A stretch of 64,000 bases of DNA. Source: Halococcus thailandensis JCM 13552 (GTDB lineage Archaea > Halobacteriota > Halobacteria > Halobacteriales > Halococcaceae). The DNA lies in NCBI RefSeq assembly GCF_000336715.1, contig NZ_AOMF01000174.1:46698-110697 (forward strand), read 5' to 3'. Positions 1 through 9,912 of this stretch are shown here, one piece after another. Position numbers and translations under genes: made by a program. Every line of letters begins with the position of its first letter. The first letter of the stretch is position 1. The notes under the pieces were generated by a model. It had not been told where the DNA came from. It made no database searches and saw only the letters and a program-made list of their open reading frames with translations.

Positions 1-1
1 C

Positions 2-43
2 GCGACCTACGACCGCAATCTCGCCGCCGAGGCGCTCCGCTGA
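2..43 (+). CDS. 3' end of an unidentified gene (partial)
   Basis: An open frame runs in from the left edge and ends at a TGA at 41-43; the last 13 residues read ATYDRNLAAEALR. The high GC third positions and the glycosyltransferase gene following on the same strand suggest a real gene end. It is too short to assign to a family. Confidence 0.4.
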   Translation, partial: ATYDRNLAAEALR

Positions 44-150
44 GCGTTGTTCTCGTCGACGGATTCGCCAGCACGACCACAAGAGCGAAACCCGACCCGT
101 GAGAGAGGAACGATATGATCGACAGCCGAGGGGCCGGGAGGCCGCGATAG

Positions 151-1392
151 ATGCACGTCTGCATGCTCACCGCGGGGACGTTCCCGTCGGACGAGCGCCT
201 TACGCGGACGGGCGCGGCGCTGCGAGCGGGCGGCCACGCGGTGACGGTCTGTGCACGCGGGACTGGCGGGCCGACCGGGGCGATCGTCGACGGCATCGAC
301 GTTCGGCGACTGCCCGACGACGACCTCTACTCGGGACCCAAAGGTATCCTCGACGGTGCGCGCTACGCACTGAGCTACGTTCAGCCTGCCTGGCTGCGTG
401 CCGCGAGCGAGATCGACGACGAACGGTCGATCGACGTCTGCTGTGTGGCCGATCTCGACCTGCTGAAGACGGGACTGAAAGTCGGATCGAAACTCGGCGT
501 TCCCGTCGTGGCCGACCTGCCGAGCGCGCCGGCCGCCACGACGCCAGCCGAAAGCGTGCGTGGCGGCCGGCTGCGGCAGTACGCCCGCCGCGTGTTCCAC
601 TCGCCCTGGCGACGTGACCGGACACTCGGAAAACGGATTCCCGACGTCGATCGTCTGGTGACGACCTGCGAAGAAGCGCGTGCCGAGTACGTCCGCGAGC
701 GGGAGATCGATCCCGAGCGCGTCGCGGTCGTCCGAAACACCGTCGAACCCGACCTCGCCGCGGGAACCGAGCCGGCCGACGGGTTCGGGTTCGATCACGA
801 AGCGGCGTTCGTCGTCACCGTCGCCGCCGATGGCGTTTCCCAGGAGTCGCTCGAAACGGTCGTCGTGGCCGCGGCGCGGGCGGCCGACCGTGCCGCCGAT
901 CTCCGCGTGCTGATCGTCGGTGATCTCGAAGAGGCGGCGCTCGACGATCTCGAACGACTTGCGCGGCGTCGCCTGGCCGCCGGCCGAGTCAGCTTTCGCA
1001 CCGAGGACGGGAAACTCGCGAGCTATCTCACCGCGAGCGACGTCTGCGTGCTGCCCGAGCGTTCGCAGGCGACGGAGACCACGGTTCCACGGGCGTTCTT
1101 CACGGCGCTGGCGTTCGGGGTTCCGGTGGTCGCCGGCGAGACGCCGCCGCTGAAGCGACTGCTCGAACGAACCGGAGCGGGACTGTGCGTGCGACACGGA
1201 ACGGGTGCGCTGGCCGGGGCGCTGTCGGAGCTCGCCGGTCCGGACCGGCGAGGCGAACTCGCCACGAACGCCCAACTGGCAGCCGAGGGCGCGTTCGACA
1301 GCGAGCGCGATGCCGACCGACTGTGCGAACTGTACGAGTCGCTGCTCGCGACGCCGGAGCCCGACGTTACGGTTCCGCGAGCAGATTCGTGA
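151..1392 (+). CDS. GT4-like glycosyltransferase, divergent paralogue
   Basis: A 413-residue GT-B fold glycosyltransferase-like protein, probably cytoplasmic and acting in surface glycan assembly. It starts MHVCML and has the same length and layout as the gene at 5109-6350, with shared blocks such as GIDVRRLP, VTTCEEARAEY and TETTVP. Compared with that paralogue it has lost several family signatures. The [12 protein letters not shown] nucleotide-binding loop is replaced by [22 protein letters not shown] by DLPSAPAAT, and [11 protein letters not shown] by PRAFFTALAFG, so the usual lysine of the donor-site motif is missing. It may therefore be a weak or non-catalytic relative. Its 3' end overlaps the convergent gene ending at 1367 by 26 bases. 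Fold is fairly sure; activity is doubtful. Confidence 0.8.
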   Translation: MHVCMLTAGTFPSDERLTRTGAALRAGGHAVTVCARGTGGPTGAIVDGIDVRRLPDDDLYSGPKGILDGARYALSYVQPAWLRAASEIDDERSIDVCCVADLDLLKTGLKVGSKLGVPVVADLPSAPAATTPAESVRGGRLRQYARRVFHSPWRRDRTLGKRIPDVDRLVTTCEEARAEYVREREIDPERVAVVRNTVEPDLAAGTEPADGFGFDHEAAFVVTVAADGVSQESLETVVVAAARAADRAADLRVLIVGDLEEAALDDLERLARRRLAAGRVSFRTEDGKLASYLTASDVCVLPERSQATETTVPRAFFTALAFGVPVVAGETPPLKRLLERTGAGLCVRHGTGALAGALSELAGPDRRGELATNAQLAAEGAFDSERDADRLCELYESLLATPEPDVTVPRADS

Positions 1393-3163
1393 GCGCCATC
1401 AGATACGAGCCGATCTCGTAGGAACCCTTGTACATCTGGTCGTCGACGTCGAGGCGGTCGTCGACGGTGAGGAATCGCATCGGTACGCCGAGTTCGCTCA
1501 GTTCGACGAGATCCCCGCGGCTGCTATCGCCGTAGATCCAGGCCATCGCACGGCTCACCTCGGGACCGAAGTCGTGCTCGCCGCCCGCCGCCTCGTAGTG
1601 GGCGACCGCGTTGACGAAGAACGTCTGGTGACACTCGTAGAGGAAATCCCAGTAGGCTGGCCGGAAGCCAAGGCGTTTCGTCGCGCCGCGGCGTGCGCGC
1701 TGGATCGACGACACCTCGTCCTCCCAGACGAACGCGCCGTCGTCGCGCATGCGCTCGTCGATCGTCCGTTCGAGCACGCGCTCGACGTTTTCGAGATAGC
1801 CGGTCTGTCCGGTCACCTCGATCGCGCGGGCGAACCCCCAGCAGGAATACATCTGATTCTGGTGGCGACGGGTGGTGTGGTTGTCGAAGACGAACAGCCC
1901 GTCGGGCGTGAGTCGGTCGTTCATCAGCGCTAGCGCCTCCGAGAGTGCCTCTCGAACGACCGATCCGGACTCGCGCTCGGCGAGATACGACCAGCCGTAG
2001 GCGACTAAACTGTGCTCGGCGTGGGTGAAGTCGAACCGCTCGTGCGAGTGCTCGAACAGTTCCCACGCGACGCGCTCGTGGGTCGCGTCGAACACTTCGG
2101 CCGCGAGCGAGAACGCACAGACGAGGGGACCGATGCCGTAGCTCGGCATCTCCGAGAGCGTCCCGTTCTCGATCTCCTCGGCGACGTAGTCAAGCGCGCG
2201 CCGGAGTTCGTCGTCGTACCGATCGGTGCCGAGCGCGGAGACGCGCCACTGGAGCGCGCCCATCAGGCCGAAGGGCGCGTAGCGCCACAGTTCGCGGTCG
2301 TCGGGCGTCCATTCGAACTCCGGGTTCTCGCCATCGCCGACGATCTCGTAATCGAGCGCGCGGAGGATTTTTCCGTCCTCCGTGTCCCAGAAGCCGTTTT
2401 CCTCGACCGGGCGGAACAGGCAGTCGAGCGCGTCGTCGAGATACTCCTGATAATCGAGCGGTTCGGCCGCGAGCACGAGATACGAGGCGTCGTCCCAGCG
2501 CCCGCGGGCGGTGAGTTCGTCACTCGCGCGCTCGGCAGCGCCGACGAACGGCTCCTGGAGGCTCGCTGGGAGCGCGTTGAGCGCCATGTGAACGTAGTAC
2601 GGATACTGAAAGACGAGATCGGCGTCGAGCAGTCGCCAGTCGGGCGCGAGCAGCGAGAGCGCCTCGCGGGGCTCGTAGTAGTGGTTGTCGGGCCAGCCGT
2701 TCGCGGCGTAGGGCGAGCGCGGCGTCGGCACCGAGAAGACGAACTTCCCATCGCTATCGAGCACGCGCCCCACTTCGGCGGTGAGCGATTCGACGTCGAG
2801 GAACTTCCAGTCGTAGGGGCCGATCGAGACGGCGGCGTCGAACGCGTCGTCGGCGAACGGCAGCGATGGCCGTTCGGGATCGGTGCTTCGGTACTCGTCG
2901 ACGGCGTCGCCGATCGTCTCGCTCGCGTAGGAACTTGCATCGTCGGAGAAGTCGACGCGCGCGAGCGAGTCGGCCGCGACGCCGCGGGTGACGTTCGCTT
3001 CGGAGGCGAGGTCGAGCACACGCCCGCCGTCGAGTTCGGCGAGCGCGCGCCGGCGTTCCTCGTCGCGGAGCTGCTGGATGAGCGGGGTGGTCGGGGGCTG
3101 GCGCACCCACTTCCGGAGGATCGCGTCGCGGGTCACTGTCGGCAACGCGCTCTCGCCACACAT
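1367..3163 (-). CDS. Methyltransferase-like domain fused to an alpha/alpha-barrel-like domain
   Basis: A 598-residue protein. Residues about 45-230 look like a class I SAM-dependent methyltransferase, with VLDLASEANVTRG at motif I, a later LPFADDAFDAAVSIGPYDW stretch and then VGRVLDSDGKFVFSVP. The glycine-rich loop of motif I is poorly kept. From about residue 245 to the end the protein is mostly helical with aromatic-rich repeats (FTHAEHSLVAYGWSYL, NHTTRRHQNQMYSCWGFARA), resembling the alpha/alpha-barrel folds of glycan-active enzymes. No signal peptide is seen, so it is likely cytoplasmic. It diverges from the GT2 gene at 3191 with only 27 bases between starts. Position among glycosyltransferases suggests work on a glycan or glycolipid; the substrate is unknown. 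Confidence 0.75.
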   Translation of the reverse strand: MCGESALPTVTRDAILRKWVRQPPTTPLIQQLRDEERRRALAELDGGRVLDLASEANVTRGVAADSLARVDFSDDASSYASETIGDAVDEYRSTDPERPSLPFADDAFDAAVSIGPYDWKFLDVESLTAEVGRVLDSDGKFVFSVPTPRSPYAANGWPDNHYYEPREALSLLAPDWRLLDADLVFQYPYYVHMALNALPASLQEPFVGAAERASDELTARGRWDDASYLVLAAEPLDYQEYLDDALDCLFRPVEENGFWDTEDGKILRALDYEIVGDGENPEFEWTPDDRELWRYAPFGLMGALQWRVSALGTDRYDDELRRALDYVAEEIENGTLSEMPSYGIGPLVCAFSLAAEVFDATHERVAWELFEHSHERFDFTHAEHSLVAYGWSYLAERESGSVVREALSEALALMNDRLTPDGLFVFDNHTTRRHQNQMYSCWGFARAIEVTGQTGYLENVERVLERTIDERMRDDGAFVWEDEVSSIQRARRGATKRLGFRPAYWDFLYECHQTFFVNAVAHYEAAGGEHDFGPEVSRAMAWIYGDSSRGDLVELSELGVPMRFLTVDDRLDVDDQMYKGSYEIGSYLMALTNLLAEP

Positions 3164-3190
3164 TTAGCTATTCCTTCGCTCGTCTCGACC

Positions 3191-4084
3191 ATGTCCGACG
3201 ACTCACTCGTTTCGGTCGTGATCCCGACCTACTACCGTAACGATCGCCTCGGCGAGGCCATCGAGAGCGTCGTCTCACAGACGCAGCCGACCGAAATCAT
3301 CGTCGTCGACGACTCCGGCGAGGGCAACGCAAAGTCCGTCGTCGACGAGTACGATCTCACGTACGTCGAACTCGATCACAATATCGGATCGAATCCTGCC
3401 CGCAGCGTGGGTGCCGAGCGCGCCTCGGGAGAGTACGTCCAGTTCCTCGACGACGACGACTGCCTTCACCTGGAGAAACTCGGCAAGCAGGTCGCGCTGC
3501 TCGAACGCACGGGTGCGAGCGTCGCCTACTGCGGAATGACCTACGAGGACGGCACGACGATTCTCCCAGACTCGACCGCCCGCGGGGACGTGCTCGCTCG
3601 CGCGCTCGAATTCTCGCTGTCGCCGTGCGTCACCTCGACGATGCTCGTCGCGCGCGAGGCGCTCGAAACGGCGCTGCCGCTCCCCGACCGCCCTGGCGGC
3701 GACGATCTCGGACTGATGATCGATCTCGCGCGCGAGCACGAGTTCGAGTACGTCGACGAGGCGCTGGTCGATCGCGCCGTCATCGAGGACTCGCGTGGCA
3801 AATCGCCGGGACTCATCCGCGGGCGCAGGGAGATCATTCGCGAGTACGACGATCTCTACGACGATTTCCCGGACTCCGTGCGAGCGAACGCCCTGGCGAA
3901 CACCGACAAGCTGGAGGCCAGGATGGAACTGCGCGGTCGTCGGTGGTCGCTCTCGACGGTGCGCTCGTTCGCGCTCGCGTGCTATCATGCACCCTCGCTC
4001 CGGACGGCGATTCCCCTTTTCGCCTCGCTGTTCGGACAGGTAGGGATGGATGCGATGCAGCGCGGCTACTCGCTGGTTCGATAG
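3191..4084 (+). CDS. GT2 family glycosyltransferase
   Basis: A 297-residue GT-A fold transferase. The N-terminus SLVSVVIPTYYRNDRL is the GT2 nucleotide-binding start, IIVVDDSGEG follows, and FLDDDD near residue 92 is the metal-binding DXD element. No membrane segment is evident. The ATG at 3191 is chosen because the GT2 domain begins within five residues of it; the frame stays open far upstream but only as a shadow of the opposite gene. It ends three bases before the convergent GT2 gene at 4088. It probably adds a sugar to a lipid-linked surface glycan; donor and acceptor cannot be read from sequence. Confidence 0.9.
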   Translation: MSDDSLVSVVIPTYYRNDRLGEAIESVVSQTQPTEIIVVDDSGEGNAKSVVDEYDLTYVELDHNIGSNPARSVGAERASGEYVQFLDDDDCLHLEKLGKQVALLERTGASVAYCGMTYEDGTTILPDSTARGDVLARALEFSLSPCVTSTMLVAREALETALPLPDRPGGDDLGLMIDLAREHEFEYVDEALVDRAVIEDSRGKSPGLIRGRREIIREYDDLYDDFPDSVRANALANTDKLEARMELRGRRWSLSTVRSFALACYHAPSLRTAIPLFASLFGQVGMDAMQRGYSLVR

Positions 4085-4087
4085 CGG

Positions 4088-5017
4088 CTATTCGTCGCGC
4101 GACGCCCGCCAGTTCATCACGGCGTCGCGTGCACGGCGTGCAGCGCCGAGCGCCCGCCGGCCGAGCAGCGCAAAGAGCATGATGAACGCGCTCTCGGCGG
4201 TGCGCTCGTAGCCCATCGCGCGCCGGGCGTAGTGGAAGGCGCGCCGGCGCTGACCGCGTTCGAGCGCGACCCGTGCGTGCGCTCGACACTGCTTCTCGCG
4301 GAGGCGGCGCTCGATGTCGGGGTGGCTCTCGATCTCCTCGCGGTACTTCTCCCAGATCATTTGATTGACTTCGACGCCGTGAGTGAGCTGCTGTGAGATG
4401 TTGTTCGTGTGGAAGATGCGCTCGACGAGGCGCTCGTCGACGTACTCGAACTCGTACTCCTTGGCGAGGCGGATGCAGTGATCCCAGTCGACGCCACGAG
4501 GGAAGTCGGGGTCGAACCCACCCAGTTTGAAACACTCGGCGCGCAGCATGTGGCTCGAATGGGGATGGAGGCCGAATCGGGCGATGACGTCGGGGTAGAT
4601 GTCGCCGCGGCGCTCGGGGCGATAGACCCGAACGACTCGTTCGCCCTGCTTGACCACCCCGCCAGTGTAGACGATCCCGACCTCGTCGTTCGCTTGCTCG
4701 AAGGCCGCGAGCTGTTTTTCGATCTTCTCCTCGTGCCAGCGATCGTCGTCGTTGAGCACGCAGACGAACTCGCCGTCGGCGAGCTCCGCCGCACGATTCA
4801 TGCTCGCGGAGATCCCACGGTTTTCCTCGTTGTGGCGGACGCGCACGCGGTCGTCGTCCTCGTAGGCCGCGAGTCGTTCTTCCGTGTCGTCGGTCGAACC
4901 GTCGTCGACGACCACGACCTCGATCTCGTCGTGGCTCTGTCCCAGCACGGTGTCAATGGCCCCGGAGACGTAGTCGGCGCGGTTGTACGTCGGGAGAATG
5001 GCGCTGACGAGGGTCAT
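4088..5017 (-). CDS. GT2 family glycosyltransferase
   Basis: A 309-residue GT2 enzyme beginning MTLVSAILPTYNRADYV, with VVVVDDGSTDDT and CVLNDDDRW (DXD) in the expected order and a basic C-terminal tail. An in-frame ATG six codons upstream (5035) would add MGRTRS; the downstream start is preferred because it places the first strand at the normal distance. Shares its terminal region with the convergent GT2 gene at 3191. Likely acts on the same surface glycan as the neighbouring transferases. Confidence 0.9.
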   Translation of the reverse strand: MTLVSAILPTYNRADYVSGAIDTVLGQSHDEIEVVVVDDGSTDDTEERLAAYEDDDRVRVRHNEENRGISASMNRAAELADGEFVCVLNDDDRWHEEKIEKQLAAFEQANDEVGIVYTGGVVKQGERVVRVYRPERRGDIYPDVIARFGLHPHSSHMLRAECFKLGGFDPDFPRGVDWDHCIRLAKEYEFEYVDERLVERIFHTNNISQQLTHGVEVNQMIWEKYREEIESHPDIERRLREKQCRAHARVALERGQRRRAFHYARRAMGYERTAESAFIMLFALLGRRALGAARRARDAVMNWRASRDE

Positions 5018-5108
5018 GGATCGGGTTCGACCCATCGCGGTGAAAACCCCTCGTGTCGCGGCCGCGGCGTGAACCCAGCCTTAAGTCCCTGAGCGTGTTC
5101 CGGACGGT

Positions 5109-6350
5109 ATGCACGTCTGTATGCTCCTCCCCGAGCGCTTCCCGCCGGACATCCGCGTCCGGAAAGAGGCGTCGGCGCTGCGTGCGGCCGGCCACTCCAT
5201 CACGCTGCTCTGTCGCGGCGGGCCGACCGAGCAGAGCTTCGCGCGCCTCGACGGGATCGACGTCGAGCGCCTGCCCGCCGATCGGCTGTTCGCTGGTCTT
5301 TCGGGAATGATCGACGGGCTCCGCTACGTCGCGAGCGCCGTCCATCCGGCCTGGCAGCGCGCCGTCCGGGAACTCGATCGACAGAACCCGATCGACGCCC
5401 TCCACATCCACGATCTCCCGCTCGTACAGACGGGGCTGGCGCTCGGTGAGGAGCTCGACGTGCCGGTCGTCGCCGATCTCCACGAGAACTACCCGGAGGC
5501 GGCCCGGCAGATACAGCAGATGCGTGGCTGGGGCGAGATCGCCCGCGATCCCGAGGCGCTCGTCCAGCGCGTCGCCTTCGCACCCTGGCGACTCAAGCGT
5601 CTCGAGCGGGAGTGCGTCCGGCGTGCAGATCGCACAGTCACCGTCTGCGAGGAGGCCCGCGCACACTACATCCGTGACTGCGATGCGGAGCCCGCGGACG
5701 TGACGGTTGTCTCGAACACCGTCGATCTCGACGCCTTCGCTGGCGACGTCGAACCGCCCACGACGCTCGATCACGATCCCGACTCGTTCGTCGTCTCCTA
5801 CGTCGGCAACTTCACGCGTCACCGCGGGCTCGACACGCTCGTCGAGGGGTTCGCGCAGCTCGTCGAGGAGAGCCCCGACGCCGAACTGCTGCTCGTCGGG
5901 ACGGGCAACGACAACTACGTCGCGGGACTGAAGGCGCTCGCGCGCTCGCTCGGCGTTCGCGAGCAGGTCACGTTCACCGGCTGGGTCGACTTCGCCGACG
6001 TCCCCCGCTATCTGGCCGCGAGCGACGTCTCAGCCGTCCCCCACGCCGCGACGGCACACACCGAGACGACCGTCCCGCACAAGCTCTTCCAGGCGATGGC
6101 GATGGGCGTGCCGGTCGTCGCGAGCGACGTCGCGCCGCTCGCGCGCATCGTGGGTCGCACCGACTGTGGGCTCGTCACGCCGGCCGGCGACGGCGACGCG
6201 CTCGGCACCGCCCTCACTGAACTCACCGAGGAGGACCGGGCGAGCGACTGCGGGGAGAACGGCAGGGCGGCTGTCGAGGACGAATACAACTGGGCGCGCG
6301 ACGGCCAGCGGCTGTGTACTCTCTACGACGGACTGCGCGCCGAGGGGTAG
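5109..6350 (+). CDS. GT4 family glycosyltransferase
   Basis: A 413-residue GT-B retaining glycosyltransferase. The N-terminal acceptor half starts [20 protein letters not shown]. The C-terminal donor half carries [19 protein letters not shown], the [15 protein letters not shown] block, and the E-X7-E region typical of GT4. A TATA-like CTTAAG lies about 27 bases before the ATG, as expected for a leaderless haloarchaeal transcript. It is the intact counterpart of the degenerate paralogue at 151-1392, which suggests duplication within the cluster. The sugar donor is not known. Confidence 0.9.
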   Translation: MHVCMLLPERFPPDIRVRKEASALRAAGHSITLLCRGGPTEQSFARLDGIDVERLPADRLFAGLSGMIDGLRYVASAVHPAWQRAVRELDRQNPIDALHIHDLPLVQTGLALGEELDVPVVADLHENYPEAARQIQQMRGWGEIARDPEALVQRVAFAPWRLKRLERECVRRADRTVTVCEEARAHYIRDCDAEPADVTVVSNTVDLDAFAGDVEPPTTLDHDPDSFVVSYVGNFTRHRGLDTLVEGFAQLVEESPDAELLLVGTGNDNYVAGLKALARSLGVREQVTFTGWVDFADVPRYLAASDVSAVPHAATAHTETTVPHKLFQAMAMGVPVVASDVAPLARIVGRTDCGLVTPAGDGDALGTALTELTEEDRASDCGENGRAAVEDEYNWARDGQRLCTLYDGLRAEG

Positions 6351-6390
6351 CACCGACACACTCTCCTCGATGGCCCGACAACCGTCGGCG

Positions 6391-7470
6391 ATGAGCACCT
6401 CCGATCTCCCCGAATTTTTCGACGAGTTCACCGAGCGCGACTGGCGGAGCGACGCGGACGGCACGGTCGGGATCGCGATGATCGGTCTCGGCTGGTGGAC
6501 GCTCGAAAAGGCGCTGCCGGCCGTCGAACGCTCGGAGCTGTGCGAGACGACGGTGCTCGTCAGCAGCGATGCGGAGCGCGCGACGGAGACAGCCGAACGC
6601 CACGAGACGATCGAGGAGGGAATCACCTACGAGCAGTTCCACGACGGAGCGGCAAGCGAAGAATACGACGCCGTCTACATCGCCACGCCGAACGCCATCC
6701 ATCTGCAGTACGCCGAGACGGCCGCCGAGCTCGACAAGGCGATCCTCTGCGAGAAACCGATGGAGGCGAGCGTCGAGCGCGCCGAGGAACTGGTCGAAGC
6801 GGGCGAGTCGGTGCCGCTGATGATCGCCTATCGGATGCAGACCGAACCGGCCGTCCGCCGGGCGCGCGAGTTGATCCGTGAGGGATTCGTCGGCGACCCC
6901 GTCGCCGTCCACGGCGCGATGACCCAGCGCCTGCTCGACATCAACTCCGACACCGACCAGTGGCGACTCGATCCCGATCTCGCGGGCTATGGCGCGAGCG
7001 TGATGGATCTCGGTATCTACCCGCTCAACACCGCCCGGTTCGTCCTCGATTCGGACCCCACCTCGGTCCAGGCGTCGATGAGTTCGAATCACGACGCCTT
7101 TTCCGACGTGTCCGACGAGCGCGCGAGCTTCCGCGTCGATTTCCCCGACGACGTCACGGCCGTTTTCACCGCGAGCCAGAACGCCGCCCAGTCGAGTCAT
7201 CTCCGGATCACGGGCACGGCGGGCGAACTCGAACTCGATCCCGTCTTCTTCCCCGACGAACCGCGGAAACTCCGGGTCCGACGGGGCGATCTCGACGCCA
7301 CGATCGACTTCGACCAGCGCAGCCAGATGACCGAGGAGTTCGACTACTTCGCCGACCGCGTGCTCTCGGAAACCGAGCCACAGCCGAACGGCGAGCACGG
7401 ACTGGTCGATATGCGCGCGCTCGAAGCCATCTACGAGGCCGGAGAGAGCGATTCGCCGGTTTCGCTCTGA
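6391..7470 (+). CDS. gfo6: Gfo/Idh/MocA oxidoreductase, D-xylose 1-dehydrogenase type
   Basis: A 359-residue NAD(P)-dependent dehydrogenase that probably oxidises an aldose (D-xylose in the characterised Haloferax enzyme, Gfo6/XacA) to the lactone. The Rossmann start is [19 protein letters not shown], followed by the EKPME signature and the C-terminal Gfo/Idh domain. The GLGWWT and CETTV segments and the ending EHGLVD closely resemble what I remember of Haloferax Gfo6. An upstream ATG at 6370 adds seven residues; the one at 6391 fits the relatives' length better. It lies 40 bases after the GT4 gene and converges with dgoD. The substrate is an inference from family resemblance. Confidence 0.85.
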   Translation: MSTSDLPEFFDEFTERDWRSDADGTVGIAMIGLGWWTLEKALPAVERSELCETTVLVSSDAERATETAERHETIEEGITYEQFHDGAASEEYDAVYIATPNAIHLQYAETAAELDKAILCEKPMEASVERAEELVEAGESVPLMIAYRMQTEPAVRRARELIREGFVGDPVAVHGAMTQRLLDINSDTDQWRLDPDLAGYGASVMDLGIYPLNTARFVLDSDPTSVQASMSSNHDAFSDVSDERASFRVDFPDDVTAVFTASQNAAQSSHLRITGTAGELELDPVFFPDEPRKLRVRRGDLDATIDFDQRSQMTEEFDYFADRVLSETEPQPNGEHGLVDMRALEAIYEAGESDSPVSL

Positions 7471-7494
7471 ACTGGGTTCCTCACGGCACCGGTA

Positions 7495-8646
7495 CTACCA
7501 CTCGGCGACGGAACCGTCGTCGTGACGCCAGATCGGGTTGTGCCAGTCGATCTCGCCCGCCTGCTCGCGGACGTGCTCCTCGTCGATCTCGATCCCGAGC
7601 CCCGGTCCATCGGGGATCTCGACGAACCCGTCTTCGTAGTCGAACACCGACGGATCGGCGAGATAGTCGAGCACGTCGCTCCCTTTGTTGTAGTGGATCC
7701 CGAGGCTCTGTTCCTGGATGATCGCGTTGTGCGCGCAGGCGTCGACCTGGAGACACGAGGCAAGCGCGATCGGACCGAGCGGGCAGTGTGGTGCAAGCGC
7801 GACGTCGTGGGCTGCGGCCATGCTGGCGATCTTGTGGACCTCGGTGATGCCGCCGGCGTGTGAGAGATCGGGCTGGATCACGTCCACGCCGCCGCTTTCG
7901 AGCAGCGGTGCGAAATCCGTCCGCGAGTAGTGGCGCTCGCCGGCCGCGATCGACGTCGTCGTGTGGGCGGCGATCTCCGGCAGGAGGTCGTCGTGCTCGG
8001 GTAGCACGGGCTCCTCGACGAACATCGGATCGTGCGGTTCGAGCACCGCTGCGAGCCGTTTGGTCATCGGTTTCGCGACCCGACCGTGGAAGTCGACGCC
8101 GATCCCGACCTCGGGACCGACCGCCTCACGGACCGTCGCGAGTCGCTCGCCGACGGCCTCGATCGCGGCCGGCGATTCGATGCGCCGGAACTCGGCGGTC
8201 GCGTTCATCTTGAGCGCGTCGAAGCCCGCCTCGACGCGCTCGCTGGCTGCCTCGGCGACGTCGCTCGGGCGATCGCCGCCGACCCAGCTGTACACCTGCA
8301 TCCGATCCCTGACCGGGCCGCCCATGAGCTCGTGAACGGGCGCGTCGAACTGCTTGCCCTTGAGATCCCAGAGCGCCTGATCGACGCCCGCGATGGCGCT
8401 CATCAACACCGGTCCGCCGCGATAGAACCCGCCGCGGTACATCGCCTGCCAGTGGTCCTCGATGGGGTCGGGGTCCGCACCGAGCAGATGGCTCTCGAAC
8501 AGCTCCTCGACGGCCGCTCTGACCGTGTGTGCCCGCCCTTCGACGACGGGTTCGCCCCAGCCGACGCGCCCGTCACTCGTCTCGACGCGGAGGAACAGCC
8601 AGCGCGGCGGGACGGCGAACAGTTCGTAGTCGGTGATCTCGCTCAT
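7495..8646 (-). CDS. dgoD: D-galactonate dehydratase (enolase superfamily)
   Basis: A 383-residue enolase-superfamily enzyme that should dehydrate D-galactonate to 2-keto-3-deoxygalactonate. It matches bacterial DgoD along its whole length: PPRWLFLRVET at the start, GFYRGGPVLMSAIAGVDQALWD, YSWVGGDRP, GVDFHGRV and FVEEPVLPEH (metal ligands), LAPHCPLGPIALASCLQ, and the closing NPIWRHDDGSVAEW. It sits 42 bases downstream of the ABC ATPase gene on the same strand, so it is probably the last gene of the importer operon. This suggests the importer brings in galactose, galactonate or a related sugar. Confidence 0.93.
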   Translation of the reverse strand: MSEITDYELFAVPPRWLFLRVETSDGRVGWGEPVVEGRAHTVRAAVEELFESHLLGADPDPIEDHWQAMYRGGFYRGGPVLMSAIAGVDQALWDLKGKQFDAPVHELMGGPVRDRMQVYSWVGGDRPSDVAEAASERVEAGFDALKMNATAEFRRIESPAAIEAVGERLATVREAVGPEVGIGVDFHGRVAKPMTKRLAAVLEPHDPMFVEEPVLPEHDDLLPEIAAHTTTSIAAGERHYSRTDFAPLLESGGVDVIQPDLSHAGGITEVHKIASMAAAHDVALAPHCPLGPIALASCLQVDACAHNAIIQEQSLGIHYNKGSDVLDYLADPSVFDYEDGFVEIPDGPGLGIEIDEEHVREQAGEIDWHNPIWRHDDGSVAEW

Positions 8647-8688
8647 ATCTCTGGTCGGTTCGAACGGCTGAAAAACACACCGAGTCGA

Positions 8689-9861
8689 TCAGAGCTGTGG
8701 TTCGATCGTTTCGGTATCGTCGAGGTTCCGATTGTGCAGCGCCTCGCCGGTCTCGCCGTCGAACAGGTGGATCGCGTCCTCGGGAAGCCGCGCGATCGCC
8801 GGCTGGCCCGCCTCGATGCGGCGCAGTCCGCCGATCGTCGCCACGAACGTCCGGGATTCGTCCATGTCGAGCTCCGAGGCGCTCTCGTCGCCCTCGAAGG
8901 CGAGATAGACGTTGTTGCCGCTGCCGACCGGCTCGACAACGTCGACCACCGTGCGGAAATCGTGCTCCCCATCGCCCTCGTTGGTGTCGACGAGTTCGAT
9001 GTCCTCGGGACGCACGCCGAGGGTCACGTCGGTCGCATCGCCGAGGTCCGCGCGCGTCTCTTCCGAGAGCGGATAGTCGAAGTTCTCGCCGACGAGACGT
9101 TCGTCTTCCACTGTCGTCTCGAAGAAGTTCATCGACGGCTCGCCGATGAAGCCCGCGACGAACCGGTTTGCGGGTTCGTGGTAGGCCTCCAGTGGTGTGG
9201 CGACCTGCTGGAGCCGCCCGTCGTCGAGGATGGCGATCCGATCGCCCATCGTCATCGCCTCGGTCTGGTCGTGGGTCACGTAGACCGTCGTCACGCCGAG
9301 GTCCTCCTGCATCCGCTGGAGTTCGGTCCGCATCTGTGAGCGCAGTTTCGCATCCAGGTTCGACAGCGGCTCGTCCATCAGAAACACCGCCGGACTGCGG
9401 ACGATCGCACGGCCGAGTGCGACGCGCTGCTGTTGGCCGCCCGAGAGCTCGCTGGGTGTGCGGTCGAGCAGCTGTTCGATGCCCATCATCTCCGCGGCGG
9501 ATTCGACCTGATCGCGGATCTCGTCGTCGGACATCTCCGTGCTCTCTTCGAGCCCGAAACTCATGTTCTCGCGCACGGTCATGTGCGGGTAGAGCGCGTA
9601 GCTCTGGAACACCATCGCGATATCCCGATCGGCGGGCTGGCGGTCGTCGATCACGGTCCCGTCGAGACTGATCGTTCCCGACGAGACGGATTCGAGCCCC
9701 GCGATCATCCGGAGCGTCGTGCTCTTCCCACAGCCCGACGGCCCGACGAGAACGAGGAACTCGCCGTCGTCGATCTCGAGCGAGGCCTCGTCGACGGCGA
9801 TGATGTCGTTGCCGCCGTCGTCGAACCGTTTCGTGACGCCATCGAGACTCAGTTCGGCCAT
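8689..9861 (-). CDS. Carbohydrate ABC transporter ATP-binding protein (MalK/UgpC type)
   Basis: A 390-residue ATPase energising a sugar importer at the inner face of the membrane. Walker A is GPSGCGKST (residues 40-48); the Q-loop VFQSYALYPHMTV, signature LSGGQQQR, Walker B FLMDEP and switch histidine YVTHDQ are all present. The C-terminal 140 residues form the MOBE/TOBE-like regulatory domain of MalK-type ATPases (LGVRPEDIE). It follows the two permease genes with a 51-base gap and precedes dgoD. The closest functional analogues are haloarchaeal sugar transporters such as Tsg or Xac; the substrate is not determined. Confidence 0.95.
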   Translation of the reverse strand: MAELSLDGVTKRFDDGGNDIIAVDEASLEIDDGEFLVLVGPSGCGKSTTLRMIAGLESVSSGTISLDGTVIDDRQPADRDIAMVFQSYALYPHMTVRENMSFGLEESTEMSDDEIRDQVESAAEMMGIEQLLDRTPSELSGGQQQRVALGRAIVRSPAVFLMDEPLSNLDAKLRSQMRTELQRMQEDLGVTTVYVTHDQTEAMTMGDRIAILDDGRLQQVATPLEAYHEPANRFVAGFIGEPSMNFFETTVEDERLVGENFDYPLSEETRADLGDATDVTLGVRPEDIELVDTNEGDGEHDFRTVVDVVEPVGSGNNVYLAFEGDESASELDMDESRTFVATIGGLRRIEAGQPAIARLPEDAIHLFDGETGEALHNRNLDDTETIEPQL

Positions 9862-9912
9862 TCGATACCTCCGTTCGTTGGTTTGGATAGTAGTTCGATC
9901 ATCGTTGTCTGT

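Noticed and set aside
2012..3190. Upstream in-frame extension of the GT2 gene at 3191
   Set aside because: It lies wholly opposite the methyltransferase-like gene and shows no motif; the GT2 fold starts at 3191.
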